A stretch of DNA of 38,055 nt from JBKQVT01 sp052139835 (GCA_052139835.1 JBKQVT010000179.1:1-38055); one strand, 5' to 3'. Shown: positions 1-8,177, counted from the first letter of the stretch. Notes: a model not told the origin generated them from the letters alone. Made by a program: numbers and translations.

Positions 1-111
1 CCGGCAAAGCAGTTCGAGAAAGTCCAACATCTTCTGAACAACCGCCCCCGAAAACGTCTCGGCTATCGAACGCCCCTCGAAATCCTCAGTTCCCGACTTC
101 GTTGCGATTGA
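1..111 (+). CDS. IS30-family transposase, C-terminal end (partial)
   Basis: The window opens inside a reading frame that starts before base 1 and stops at the TGA at 109-111, giving 36 residues. They include LNNRPRKRLGYRTPLEIL, the typical end of IS30-type DDE transposases, where an Asn-Asn-Arg-Pro-Arg-Lys stretch is followed by Gly-Tyr-x-Thr-Pro. The catalytic part lies outside the window, so activity cannot be judged. The right inverted repeat should lie just after the stop, but I cannot identify it without the left end. Family assignment rests on this short motif only. Confidence 0.75.
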   Translation, partial: PAKQFEKVQHLLNNRPRKRLGYRTPLEILSSRLRCD

Positions 112-160
112 GACTTGACATCACCCACCTCCTAACTTCTAACTCCTAAGTCCTTGACTT

Positions 161-1432
161 ATGTGGCAAACGCTCTTCTCCATCCCCTCGCACGTGGGCT
201 TCATGCCGGTTTTCGGCCTGGGCCTGGCCTTGGCCGTCTGGACCGCCTTCAGCGTCGTCTTGCTGGCACGGCTGGCGTGGCGGCAGGGGTTCAACGCCGA
301 CACCCTCAGCTACCTGCCGCTGTTGGTGGTCGGGGCCGGGGTGATCCTCTGGGTCTTGCCGGCCATCAGCGACAAGCAGCATGGCCTGCCCATCCACGGC
401 TACGGCGTGATGATTATGTTGGCGGTGATTGCGGGCACGGCCCTGGCCGTCTGGCGCGGCCGCCGCGCGGGCGTCGAGCCCGAGGTGATCTTCTCCTTGG
501 CCTTCTGGATGATCTTGCCCGCCATCGTCGGCGCGCGGGTGTTCTACGTCACCGAGTATTGGTTCGAGCAGTATTGGCCGATCTACGGCCGCGAAGGGCT
601 GGCGGCCCTGCTGGGGGCGGTGGTCAACATTGCCCGCGGCGGCCTGGTGATCTACGGCGGATTCTTCGGCGGCGTGCTGGGCCTGCTGGCGTTTTACCGA
701 AAATATCGCGTGCCGCTGCTGGCCACCGCCGACCTGGTCGCCCCCAGCCTGATGCTGGGACTGGCCATCGGCCGCATCGGCTGCCTGCTGAACGGCTGCT
801 GTTATGGCGGTGCGTGCGATCTGCCCTGGGCGGTGACTTTCCCCGCCGACAGCCCCGTCTACTCCAGCCAGGTCGCCCGCGGAGTCATGTACGGATTTAC
901 TCTGAGCGGCAATCCCCAGGCCGTGCCGGCGGTCGAATCGGTAGAACCCCACCTGCCGGCCGCGGATGCCGGCCTGCGGGCCGGCGACCGCCTGCTTACC
1001 ATCGGCGACCACGTCGTGACCACGGCCGGCGACGCCCACCGGGAACTCACCAAGTTGTTCGAAGAGAAACAGGGCGTCGCCCTCGGCGTGGAGAGCAAGG
1101 GGATTCTCCGCCTTTCGCTGCCCGCTCCCCCGCCGTGCAGCCACCCGGTCCATCCCACGCAAATCTATAGCAGCATCGGCGCGCTGCTGATCTGCCTGCT
1201 CTTGCTGGCCTACGATCCCTTCCGCCGCCGCGACGGCGAACTCTGGGCCCTGATGTTGACCGTCTACGCGGTGACGCGATTCCTCGAGGAGGTCATTCGC
1301 ACGGACGAGCCTCCCATCCTGGGCACCCGCATGACCGTCTCGCAGAACGTCAGCCTCTTGCTGCTGCTGGCGGCGATGGGGCTTTGGTACTACCTGCTCC
1401 GCCAGGGGAAAAGGATGAAGGATCAAGGATGA
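161..1432 (+). CDS. lgt: Prolipoprotein diacylglyceryl transferase with PDZ-like insert
   Basis: Lgt moves a diacylglyceryl group from phosphatidylglycerol to the lipobox cysteine of prelipoproteins in the inner membrane. At 423 residues it is well above the usual 260-300. Family blocks are clear: GARVFYV (124-130), GGLVIYGGFFGG (160-171), the signature GRIGCLLNGCCYGG (204-217), HPTQIYSS (331-338) and TRFLEEVIR (372-380), with about seven hydrophobic segments. Between the signature and the HPTQ block sits an extra piece (about 230-325) with a PDZ-like core, AGLRAGDRLLTIGDH (270-284). The position of E. coli His103 appears to be Tyr165 here. The ATG at 161 has a pyrimidine-rich upstream region (124-158) and no Shine-Dalgarno. 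The last codons run into a 14-bp tandem repeat. Confidence 0.93.
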   Translation: MWQTLFSIPSHVGFMPVFGLGLALAVWTAFSVVLLARLAWRQGFNADTLSYLPLLVVGAGVILWVLPAISDKQHGLPIHGYGVMIMLAVIAGTALAVWRGRRAGVEPEVIFSLAFWMILPAIVGARVFYVTEYWFEQYWPIYGREGLAALLGAVVNIARGGLVIYGGFFGGVLGLLAFYRKYRVPLLATADLVAPSLMLGLAIGRIGCLLNGCCYGGACDLPWAVTFPADSPVYSSQVARGVMYGFTLSGNPQAVPAVESVEPHLPAADAGLRAGDRLLTIGDHVVTTAGDAHRELTKLFEEKQGVALGVESKGILRLSLPAPPPCSHPVHPTQIYSSIGALLICLLLLAYDPFRRRDGELWALMLTVYAVTRFLEEVIRTDEPPILGTRMTVSQNVSLLLLLAAMGLWYYLLRQGKRMKDQG

Positions 1433-1442
1433 AGGATCAAGG
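1413..1442 (+). repeat. 14-bp tandem repeat overlapping the lgt stop
   Basis: GGATGAAGGATCAA occurs twice in a row (1413-1426, 1427-1440) and a third copy begins. The repeat encodes the last lgt residues and supplies its stop codon. Similar purine-rich tracts follow the stops of the genes ending at 31952 and 34197. Confidence 0.8.
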
Positions 1443-1515
1443 AGTCGTGGCCGCACGCTTGCGGTTTCGCAGGACCGCGTTAGGGTTAGTAGACCAGGGC
1501 TAAGTCGAGGGGGGT

Positions 1516-1544
1516 TTGACAACCGCACCCGGAAGCGGCATGAT
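1516..1544 (+). promoter_or_regulatory. Putative sigma-70 promoter of the ECF operon
   Basis: TTGACA at 1516-1521 is followed, after 17 bases, by CATGAT at 1539-1544 (four of six matches to TATAAT). Transcription would start near 1551, about 64 bases before the ECF sigma gene. The -35 box is perfect; the -10 is weak. Inference from consensus only. Confidence 0.45.
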
Positions 1545-1614
1545 GGGGATAGATTTTCTTCGCGCCGCGGGAACTCCTGGCTGCTGACCGGCATCCTATT
1601 TCTGTGAGCCTGCT

Positions 1615-2175
1615 GTGAACGATGACGCCCAACTGATCCACCAGACCTTGGCGGGGCACTCGGCGGCGTTCGGCCAGTTGGTCCTGAAATATCAGGATCG
1701 CCTGTACAACACGGTGTTTCACGTGGTCGGCAACGCCGAAGACGCCAAGGACGTGGTCCAGGACGCCTTTGTCCAGGCCTTCCTCAAGGTGGATACGTTG
1801 CAGAGCGCGGCGGCGTTTTACACATGGCTCTACCGGATTGCCTTCAACGTGGCCGCCAGCCACCATCGCCGGCGGCGGCCCACCGTGTCGGTCGAACAGC
1901 TCCGCCTGGCCGGAGGCGGTGACCCGGTCGACGCCGCGGGCGGCCCGACCGAGCGGTTGGAACACGCCGAACGCTGCCGGCAGGTCCGCGAGGCCATTAC
2001 GAAACTCAATGAAGAGTGCCAGGCCGTCCTGGTGCTGCGGGAGATGGAGGGCTGCTGCTATGAGACGATCGCCGCCATCCTCGATCTGCCGCTGGGGACC
2101 GTGCGGAGCCGCCTGCACCGGGCACGGCGGCAACTCCGCGAACAACTCAAAGAAGTATTGATTGCGGGGAAGTGA
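1615..2175 (+). CDS. ECF RNA polymerase sigma factor
   Basis: An extracytoplasmic-function sigma-70 factor of 186 residues, the normal length. Region 2 (about 10-80) has the classic AEDAKDVVQDAFVQAF and FYTWLYRIAFN segments; region 4 (about 128-180) has the helix-turn-helix CYETIAAILDLPLGTVRSRLHRAR. It should direct RNA polymerase to a small regulon, held in check by the membrane protein encoded 12 bases downstream. The start is GTG at 1615; I see no strong ribosome site in front of it. A candidate promoter lies at 1516-1544. The pair forms a typical sigma/anti-sigma operon; the stimulus is unknown. Confidence 0.93.
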   Translation: MNDDAQLIHQTLAGHSAAFGQLVLKYQDRLYNTVFHVVGNAEDAKDVVQDAFVQAFLKVDTLQSAAAFYTWLYRIAFNVAASHHRRRRPTVSVEQLRLAGGGDPVDAAGGPTERLEHAERCRQVREAITKLNEECQAVLVLREMEGCCYETIAAILDLPLGTVRSRLHRARRQLREQLKEVLIAGK

Positions 2176-2187
2176 CCCCGGCGTATC

Positions 2188-4308
2188 ATGGACAAAGTAC
2201 CCGAAACCGAACTGCTCAGCGCGTATCTCGACGGCGAAGTAACCGCCGCCGAGCAGGCCCGCGCCGAGGAGTTGCTGGCCGCCAGCCCGGTGGCCCGGCA
2301 ATGGGTCGAGGAAATGCGCGCCCTGAGCCACACGCTGCAATCGCTGCCGCAAGAGAAGGTCGGCGAAGACCTCGGCCCGCGCGTCTTGCGTCTGGCCGAG
2401 CAGCGCTTGTTGACCGACGCGCCGCCGGTGGCGCCGGCCCAGCCGGTCTTTCCACCGTCGCAGCCGCTGCCGCCGCCGCAGCCGCCGGGCAGGACGCTGC
2501 GCGAGACCCTCCGCAACATGCTCAGCCGCCGGGCGCTGATCTGGTCCGGCCTAGCGGTGGCCATCGCCGTGATGATGACGATCGCTGAGAATTCCAAGCC
2601 GAAGCCGGATGCGGTGCCGCGCAACATCGCCCAGGCCCCCGCCAAGGCGTCCACCGCGGCGCCCGCAGATGCGCTCGCCAAGGCGTCCGCCAAGGCCCCG
2701 GCCTCCTGCGAGAAGCCGGTCTGCTGCAAGGCCGCCGCCGCCGTGCCGGCCGCGGAGAAAAAGGCGGAGAAAACCGCAGGGCCTGAGATCAAGGCGGCCG
2801 ATCTGACCCTCGCCCCAGGTTCGGCGCCGGCAGGCGATCGCGACAAACGGCAGGAAGCAGCAGGGACCGAGACCTTGGCGGGTTCCAACACCTACACCGG
2901 CAGCACCACAATTACTGGCGGCACGTTGGTCCGCGACAAGGAGGCGGTGGAAAAGGACGACTTGAGCAAGAAGGCGGCAGGCAAGGATTCCGTGGGCAGG
3001 AAGGCAGCGGAATCGGGCAAGGAACCCCCGGAAGGGAAACTCGCCGAGGACGATACGCGCAGCCGCGCCAGCGGCAAGGACAAGAAGAAGGCCGTGGACA
3101 ACGGTGCCCTTGCTTTCGATTTGGGCAGCGGATCGGGGGACGGCAGCGGATCGGGGTCGGGCAGCGGATGGGGAGCGGGCAGCCAGCCGGCGCCGGCCGC
3201 CGACGGGCGGGCCCTCAGGGCGGGCAAAGCCGCCGCCGCGGAGAAGCCCCTCTTTGCCGCCAAAGGGGCTGGCTCCGGCCAGGCCGCAGGCCGGTCGTAC
3301 AATAAGGCCGCCCCCGCGGGCTCCCGGCCGCCTGCGCCCGCCGAGAGCGTGTTGGTCGTCCAGTGCGACGTGACCCCCGACGCCGTCCGCCAGCAGACCT
3401 TTGAAAAGCTCCTGGTTGCCGGCGGCATCGCCAGGACTTCGTCGCCAAGGTTCGCGATGGAGAGAAACGCCCTGGGACCGGTCGACCTAGTGGAGGCCCG
3501 CGCCACCGCAATGCAAATCAACGCCTTGTTGGTGCAATTGACGGCCCGGCAAGAGGCGTTTCCGCTGGTGGTGGTCGAGCCTGCCACCGGCGTGGCCTGG
3601 CAACAGGGCTTCGGCCAGTACACCCGCCGCGCCGGCCAGAACATGATCGGCGGCCAGAACAACCTCAATACGCAGAGCAATCTCAACACCCAGAACGCTG
3701 CCAACACCCAAAACAATTTTTCCAACCAGTTCGTTCAGAGCGGCGGAAGTGCGGGAAGCGGCGCGGTGGCCAAGGCGGAGGATTACAACTATGTAACTTC
3801 CCCGCAAAGCGGCGGCGTCCAACCCAACGCGCAAGCCGCCCCGCAGGCCGCCCCGCCTGCCGGCCCGCAAACCGGCCAACAAGCCAGCCCGCCTCCCGCC
3901 GCGCAATACTCGCCCCAGGGCGGCCTTGGCTACGGCGGCGAACCGTCGCCGGCGCGGCAGCAAGAGGCCCGGACGAGGCCGACGAAGGCCTCCGGGGCCG
4001 TGACGCAGCAGCCGCAGGACGCCGGTGTCGGGCAGAATCAAGCCGCCCGCGGCGCTGCGGCGCCGCAGGTGCCGGAGGTGCAAAAACAGGCCCGGTCGCA
4101 GATGCAACAGGTGGTGGTGTACCGAGTGCTGTTCGTGTTGCGCCGCGTCGGGCAACCGCCGCCGCTGGCCAATGCGGCGGTGCAGCCCCAGCAATCGCCG
4201 GCGGCCTCGCCCAATGCCGCGGCAGCCCCCACCCAGGCCGCCGCGGAACAGCCCCCGCCCGCCGCGCCGTCTGCCGCCCCGCCGCCGCGCACCGTTCCCT
4301 CCAAGTAG
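2188..4308 (+). CDS. Anti-sigma-factor-like membrane protein with long low-complexity region
   Basis: 706 residues, 12 bases after the ECF gene, so probably its regulator. Residues 5-55 match the N-terminal anti-sigma helix pattern (LLSAYLDGEVTAAEQARAEE ...), but the zinc-binding His-x3-Cys-x2-Cys is absent. A Pro-rich linker (78-100) leads to one membrane helix at about 116-133. The outer part is long and Ala/Lys/Gly-rich. It holds an isolated autotransporter-type beta repeat, LAGSNTYTGSTTITGGTL (about 231-250), a Gly-Ser run (about 313-330), a more ordered block around residues 390-475 (ESVLVVQCDVTPDAV onward), and an Asn/Gln-rich repeat of NLNTQ-like units (about 488-516), ending in Pro/Gln/Ala-rich sequence. 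The link to the sigma factor is inferred from position and the N-terminus. Confidence 0.8.
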   Translation: MDKVPETELLSAYLDGEVTAAEQARAEELLAASPVARQWVEEMRALSHTLQSLPQEKVGEDLGPRVLRLAEQRLLTDAPPVAPAQPVFPPSQPLPPPQPPGRTLRETLRNMLSRRALIWSGLAVAIAVMMTIAENSKPKPDAVPRNIAQAPAKASTAAPADALAKASAKAPASCEKPVCCKAAAAVPAAEKKAEKTAGPEIKAADLTLAPGSAPAGDRDKRQEAAGTETLAGSNTYTGSTTITGGTLVRDKEAVEKDDLSKKAAGKDSVGRKAAESGKEPPEGKLAEDDTRSRASGKDKKKAVDNGALAFDLGSGSGDGSGSGSGSGWGAGSQPAPAADGRALRAGKAAAAEKPLFAAKGAGSGQAAGRSYNKAAPAGSRPPAPAESVLVVQCDVTPDAVRQQTFEKLLVAGGIARTSSPRFAMERNALGPVDLVEARATAMQINALLVQLTARQEAFPLVVVEPATGVAWQQGFGQYTRRAGQNMIGGQNNLNTQSNLNTQNAANTQNNFSNQFVQSGGSAGSGAVAKAEDYNYVTSPQSGGVQPNAQAAPQAAPPAGPQTGQQASPPPAAQYSPQGGLGYGGEPSPARQQEARTRPTKASGAVTQQPQDAGVGQNQAARGAAAPQVPEVQKQARSQMQQVVVYRVLFVLRRVGQPPPLANAAVQPQQSPAASPNAAAAPTQAAAEQPPPAAPSAAPPPRTVPSK

Positions 4309-4627
4309 TTGTTCATCTCAACTCATTGGGCGGTTTTCGGTGCCACTGCTGGCTTGCCCAGCAGTGCAGGAAACACGGTTGGACAAGCCAACCGTGGCAC
4401 TCGCGTCACCGTGAAGCCGCTCTTGTTATCGACAGGTTTTCCCCACGCGGCCCGCGGCCGACGCCGTCGCCGAACGCCTCTGAAGCCGCTCATCCCCGGC
4501 AAATTCAGGGTGGCGCGCTGCCGGCCGGCCGGTCTTCCGCGGAGCGCTCCTCTCGCGCCGCCGCCTCGTGCTAGAATCAAGGCTTCACCGAGCACGTCAT
4601 CGCACGCAAGGAGCAGAGGTTATTCTG
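4309..4627. other. Intergenic region with one two-hairpin repeat
   Basis: No gene supported. It holds the palindromic element at 4340-4400, described separately. A TAGAAT hexamer at 4572-4577 could be a -10 box for the next gene, but no matching -35 is visible. The ribosome site for that gene (AAGGAG) is near 4608. Confidence 0.6.
4340..4400. repeat. Two-hairpin palindromic intergenic element, copy 1
   Basis: Outer inverted arms GTGCCAC (4340-4346) and GTGGCAC (4394-4400) enclose two hairpins: CACTGCTGG/CCAGCAGTG (4344-4352 with 4358-4366) and CACGGTTGG/CCAACCGTG (4374-4382 with 4388-4396), each with a five-base loop. The same architecture recurs at 37722-37794. It resembles REP/BIME-type elements. 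Confidence 0.85.
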
Positions 4628-5419
4628 ATGGATCAAGATTTCGTCGCCGACGCGGCCCCAGCCCTGGAGACCATCGACGATCCGGCGGCCGAGAGCGCGT
4701 CGGGCCCGTACCTGGGGCGTTGGAATCGCCTCGTTAGCACCACCAACTGGGAGAAGGGACGCATCATCTGCCAATGGCGCGAGGCGCTCTCCGCCGCCGG
4801 CGCGGCCCCGCAGAGCGCGACCGACGAGGCCTGGTGCCGCCGCGCCGGCAACCTCACGCCGCAACACTGCGGGCGGCTGCGCCGCGTCTGGCAGCGCTTC
4901 GGCGAGGTCTGCGACCGCTATGCCGGGCTGTACTGGAGCCACTTTCATGCGGCCCTGGAGTGGTCCGACGCCGAGATGTGGCTGGAAGGGGCCGTCCAGA
5001 ACGATTGGTCGATCGCCCAGATGGTCCACCAGCGCAATTCGACCCTCGATGCCCTGGAGGGGCCGGGCGAGGCCGCCGCTGCCATGGAAATCCCGGCCGA
5101 GGTGTGGGACGACGACGCCCCGCTGGGCAGCCCGCAGCCGCCGGAGGCGATCTCGTCGCTGCCCGGCGAGGTCCACGAGGCGGCCGGCGAGTCGCCTGGC
5201 GACGCGGCCGCTGAAATGGCCGAGCCTATCGCGGCGGAGCCGCTGCGGCCGTTCGAGGACCTGCCACCGCTGCCGGCCGACCTTCAGGAGGCCTTCGAGG
5301 CCTTCAAGTTGGCGATCGTGCGTCACCGGCAGGCGGGCTGGGCGGAGATTTCCTGCCCGCAGGTGTTGGCCGTGTTGGATGCCCTGCGGCAATTTGCCCG
5401 GCAGCCGGCGGAGCTGTAA
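4628..5419 (+). CDS. Conserved-looking protein of unknown function
   Basis: 263 residues from the ATG at 4628, chosen because AAGGAG lies about 14 bases upstream; a longer frame from 4568 has no such site. I do not recognise a named domain. Residues about 25-140 look like a folded helical unit rich in Trp (GRWNRLVSTTNWEKG, LYWSHFHAALEWSDAEMWLEGAVQNDWSIAQM). A highly acidic, Pro/Ala/Glu-rich linker (about 145-215) leads to a second helical segment at the C-terminus. The Trp-rich N-half recalls proteins that bind or organise DNA or partition complexes, but that is only an impression. The gene stands alone, 59 bases before a small HTH gene on the same strand. Confidence 0.75.
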   Translation: MDQDFVADAAPALETIDDPAAESASGPYLGRWNRLVSTTNWEKGRIICQWREALSAAGAAPQSATDEAWCRRAGNLTPQHCGRLRRVWQRFGEVCDRYAGLYWSHFHAALEWSDAEMWLEGAVQNDWSIAQMVHQRNSTLDALEGPGEAAAAMEIPAEVWDDDAPLGSPQPPEAISSLPGEVHEAAGESPGDAAAEMAEPIAAEPLRPFEDLPPLPADLQEAFEAFKLAIVRHRQAGWAEISCPQVLAVLDALRQFARQPAEL

Positions 5420-5478
5420 TCTGCCTTGACTGCGGGCGCGACGGTGTTGCAATATATCGCAACAGGTGGAGGACCGGC

Positions 5479-5832
5479 GTGGCAAAAAGAGAGGCCAAAC
5501 GGCTTCGCCGCGAACTGACGCCCGAAGAGAAGCAGCGGTGGCAACAGGCCCGGAAGGAAGCCGATCGTGAGAGGGAGGGCATTCTCGCCGAGGGGTGCCG
5601 GCTGAAGGCGGTTCACAATCGCGTCCAAGTTGCCGTCCGCGACGCATTCCGGCTGCTCAAGGCGGAACGGCAATCTCTCGGCCTGAGCCTGTCCGACGTG
5701 GAGAAGAAGACGGGGATTGGGCGTGCGGCCCTCTCTCGCCTGGAGAACGAAACCGAGCCCAATCCGACGGTGGTCACGTTGACCCGTTACGCGGAAGCCC
5801 TCGGGAAGCAACTCGTCGTCAGCTTCAAGTGA
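5479..5832 (+). CDS. Small XRE-family helix-turn-helix regulator
   Basis: 117 residues. The start is GTG at 5479 with GGTGGAGG about 8 bases before it. The N-terminus (1-45) is very basic and acidic in alternation, probably a helix. Residues about 52-112 form an XRE-type HTH: FRLLKAERQSLGLSLSDVEK, then KTGIGRAALSRLENETEPNP and TLTRYAEALGK, the usual five-helix pattern. It probably binds DNA as a dimer and may regulate itself. It lies just before the tRNA-Arg and the accessory stretch. Such genes often belong to toxin-antitoxin or phage-derived modules, but no toxin partner adjoins it. Confidence 0.85.
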   Translation: MAKREAKRLRRELTPEEKQRWQQARKEADREREGILAEGCRLKAVHNRVQVAVRDAFRLLKAERQSLGLSLSDVEKKTGIGRAALSRLENETEPNPTVVTLTRYAEALGKQLVVSFK

Positions 5833-5861
5833 CCGCCCGTTCCATGTCGTGGTGCTGCAAG

Positions 5862-5935
<74 letters not shown>

Positions 5936-6589
5936 TACTGTGTTTTGCTGGGGAAAACCGTGGTTTTGTTCATTCTTGCCGACACCTGGGGGTAGTCAGA
6001 CTACACCCGATCTACACCCGACACCCGGTCGACCACCACTAAATCCGTTCAAGAAAGTGTACCAAAGCCCCTTGAGATAGCAAGGCCCCGGAAGCCGTCC
6101 ACGACTATCTTGAATCGGTCTACTGGTGGGAATCAATTGTGCATCGCCGCATCAGCGGCTTCACCGGTTACCCCGCCGATTGTCGGGCAAGCCGCCGGTC
6201 CGAGCAATTGATTGACCAGTATATCAATTCGATCCTGCGCCGCATCGATGTCGCCACCCGCCATCGCTTTCTGCGCGAGATCTCCGATAAGGCTACACAG
6301 ATGACGTTGTTCTTCCGTCATCGGCCAGTCCCCGTTTCACAAATAGCCGCCCAGCAGTCGAGACCGCCACATATCGACCGTTTGTGACGCCCCCTTTTCA
6401 GTCATTGTTTTCTGGCTCCCATGAAAGCTTCTCTTCCCCGGCACTCTAAAGGCGCATTGGCACAAAATCAGCCCTTGAAATTGGCCACCGGAATCGTTAG
6501 ATTCGTTGTGCCCGCACGAGGTTGATCGGTTCTCCGTTCTCTCTCGAACCGAAGCAGCGGCGTCTTTTTTCCAATGGAGAGAATATTTT
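5936..6589. other. AT-richer intergenic stretch before the toxin candidate
   Basis: About 650 bases beside the tRNA, visibly less GC-rich than the surroundings, which suggests transferred DNA. It contains short motifs (GCCGACACC, AGACTAC, TACACCCGA) that recur at 7892-7935 on the far side of the toxin/immunity pair. One weak 62-codon minus-strand frame is listed separately. GAGAG at 6578-6582 serves as the ribosome site for the gene at 6590. Confidence 0.5.
6133..6321 (-). CDS. Possible small hypothetical protein
   Basis: A 62-residue frame starting with ATG at 6321, with GGGGAC about 9 bases upstream. The product is acidic and helical-looking (EEQRHLCSLIGDLAQKAMAG, then DIDAAQDRIDILVNQLLG), which reads like a real protein rather than noise. 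An overlapping plus-strand frame (6139-6387) looks less protein-like. No family recognised. Confidence 0.35.
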   Translation of the reverse strand: MTEEQRHLCSLIGDLAQKAMAGGDIDAAQDRIDILVNQLLGPAACPTIGGVTGEAADAAMHN

Positions 6590-7219
6590 ATGGATAGCTT
6601 CCGACCAAGTGTGTCGCCCGACAGCCGCGCGTTTGTGGCGGCAATTCTCGGCAAGCCGGACCCGGACGACTACGCGGCTTTTCTCACAGCCATTCTTGGC
6701 GAGAACTCAGGGGACGCGGCGCGCCGGTCAAGTTTCCGACCAAGCGCGCACGCGCGGGGCGATCTGATGACGGGCGGATCGACCGACGACTGGCCGTTTA
6801 CGATCGGGGTCGAGGAGGCCAAGAAGGCCGCCGACAAATGGAAATCGTCGCAGTCCTGGGACACGACCAAGAACGCCAAAATCCTGCGAAAGAGCATGGA
6901 GAGGGATCACACCTGTTTCGAGCCAGGAGACGAGCCCCACCATATCGTTCAAGGCACCGATCCCCGGGCGGCCGAAGCCCGCGCCCTGCTCGACAAATAC
7001 CATATCGACCTCAACGGCGCGGAGAACGGCTTAAAGCTCACTCGCCGCATCCACCAGACCAGTGGGCTACAACGGGAAAAGGCGATCCACGACGTCACCG
7101 ACAGGCTGCGGAAGGCGGCGCAGGGTGCCAAGGGCTGGGAGTCCGCGAGGGACCGAATCATGAAGGAACTGGGGAGGATGCGACGCGACATTGTTGCCGG
7201 GAGATTTCCCTGCCCGTGA
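6590..7219 (+). CDS. AHH-type HNH/Endo VII nuclease, toxin candidate
   Basis: 209 residues from ATG 6590, preceded by GGAGAG; an upstream in-frame start at 6506 lacks a ribosome site. Residues about 105-178 match the AHH nuclease family of the HNH/endonuclease VII fold: paired His117-His118 in PHHIVQG, an Asn-Gly pair (ENGLKL, 145-150), and further His at 138, 155 and 167. These nucleases are common C-terminal domains of bacterial polymorphic toxins. The N-terminal part (1-60) has no recognised secretion or trafficking domain; it contains SFRPS twice (3-7 and 48-52) and a short AILG repeat. The gene is 29 bases before a putative immunity gene, which strongly supports a toxin role. Target (DNA or RNA) is not known. 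Confidence 0.75.
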   Translation: MDSFRPSVSPDSRAFVAAILGKPDPDDYAAFLTAILGENSGDAARRSSFRPSAHARGDLMTGGSTDDWPFTIGVEEAKKAADKWKSSQSWDTTKNAKILRKSMERDHTCFEPGDEPHHIVQGTDPRAAEARALLDKYHIDLNGAENGLKLTRRIHQTSGLQREKAIHDVTDRLRKAAQGAKGWESARDRIMKELGRMRRDIVAGRFPCP

Positions 7220-7248
7220 AACCATTGATTCGCTAAAGGAGCCAACAG

Positions 7249-7803
7249 GTGCAATACTACCATTACAAACCGGATTTCTCGGTTGCGGGGCTCGGCACAG
7301 GCACGCTGATGGGGGACCAACTTGAGGAAATCTTCCACTCCAATGAGCCGGTGGCCTCGTTATGGAAGCCCATCCGGGTCAAGGTGCTCGACAAGAGGCC
7401 GAAGGAGGCCGGCGACTTTCCACCTAACTACGTCTACCCCCGTATGCCGGTGTTCAGCCAGCGGGCCTGGGACGTGCTTAACGCACGCATCGGTTGCCGC
7501 TGGGAGGCGCTGCCGATCATCCATCCCAGCAAAAAGCCTTTCTACCTCATCCATGTGATGGAAGTGATCGACTGCGTCGACCACGCGCGGTCGGAGATCG
7601 AATACTACGACGATGGCGGCGTGGCGAGCATCGAGCGATACTGTCTAAAGCCCGACGTGCTGGTTGGCAAACACATCTTTCGAACGCCCCTGGCCAGCGG
7701 AAGCGATCTGTTGGTGGACGACGTTTTTCGCAAAGTCGTCGAGGGCCACAAGCTCAAGGGCCTGGAGTTTCACGCCATACCGAGAGTCGATGCGCCAGGG
7801 TGA
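7249..7803 (+). CDS. Imm11/DUF1629-like putative immunity protein
   Basis: 184 residues from GTG 7249, with AAAGGAG about 8 bases before it. The middle and end fit the DUF1629 (Imm11) pattern as I know it: PVFSQRAWDVL, then FYLIHVMEVIDCVDHARSE, then CLKPDVLVGKHIFRTP and DDVFRKVVEGHKLKGLEF. Proteins of this family sit next to AHH and related nuclease toxins and are believed to neutralise them by direct binding. Here it follows the AHH gene in the same orientation, so the two are probably co-transcribed. The family call is from memory of the pattern; a profile search would settle it. Confidence 0.7.
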   Translation: MQYYHYKPDFSVAGLGTGTLMGDQLEEIFHSNEPVASLWKPIRVKVLDKRPKEAGDFPPNYVYPRMPVFSQRAWDVLNARIGCRWEALPIIHPSKKPFYLIHVMEVIDCVDHARSEIEYYDDGGVASIERYCLKPDVLVGKHIFRTPLASGSDLLVDDVFRKVVEGHKLKGLEFHAIPRVDAPG

Positions 7804-8177
7804 GAAAAGGGTCACTCCCCCCATTTATTCCACCCGACCTGCTCTGTAGAAAACCCTGACTCGCCGGAGAATCAGTATGAGAGGGAATCACGCCGACACC
7901 CACCAGACTACCACCGGGTGTAGAGTACACCCGACCCGAGGGGTTCAAGGAGATTCGCGGGGATTCACGAGAAGAAGAAAACGCGACGTAACCTGTTGCA
8001 AATTCCTGGTTTTCACGAGGATTCCGCGATCGTCGCCGACACCGCCCGACAGAAGGGGAACGCTAATCCTCGCTAATCGACGCTTATGGAAACAATCAGC
8101 GAGGATTAGAGGAAATCAGTGTTCCTCTGTCGTCTCGGGACTCCTGGAAACTTGAACAAGTCATTTTGACACGGAAC
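7804..8177. other. Intergenic stretch after the immunity candidate
   Basis: No gene supported. It holds the right-hand copies of the short motifs GCCGACACC (7892-7900), AGACTAC (7905-7911) and TACACCCGAC (7926-7935) also seen at 5978-6022, a degenerate GATTCGCGGGGATTCACGAG segment (7952-7971), and the hairpin at 8063-8109. Confidence 0.6.
8063..8109. repeat. 12-bp perfect inverted repeat
   Basis: CTAATCCTCGCT (8063-8074) and AGCGAGGATTAG (8098-8109) are exact inverse complements around a 23-base loop. It lies between two convergent genes (ends at 7803 and 8178), so it could act as a shared terminator, though neither side has a clear U-tract. Confidence 0.7.

Noticed and set aside
146..1594. 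A 482-codon minus-strand frame over lgt
   Set aside because: Antisense shadow of lgt, whose motifs are unmistakable.
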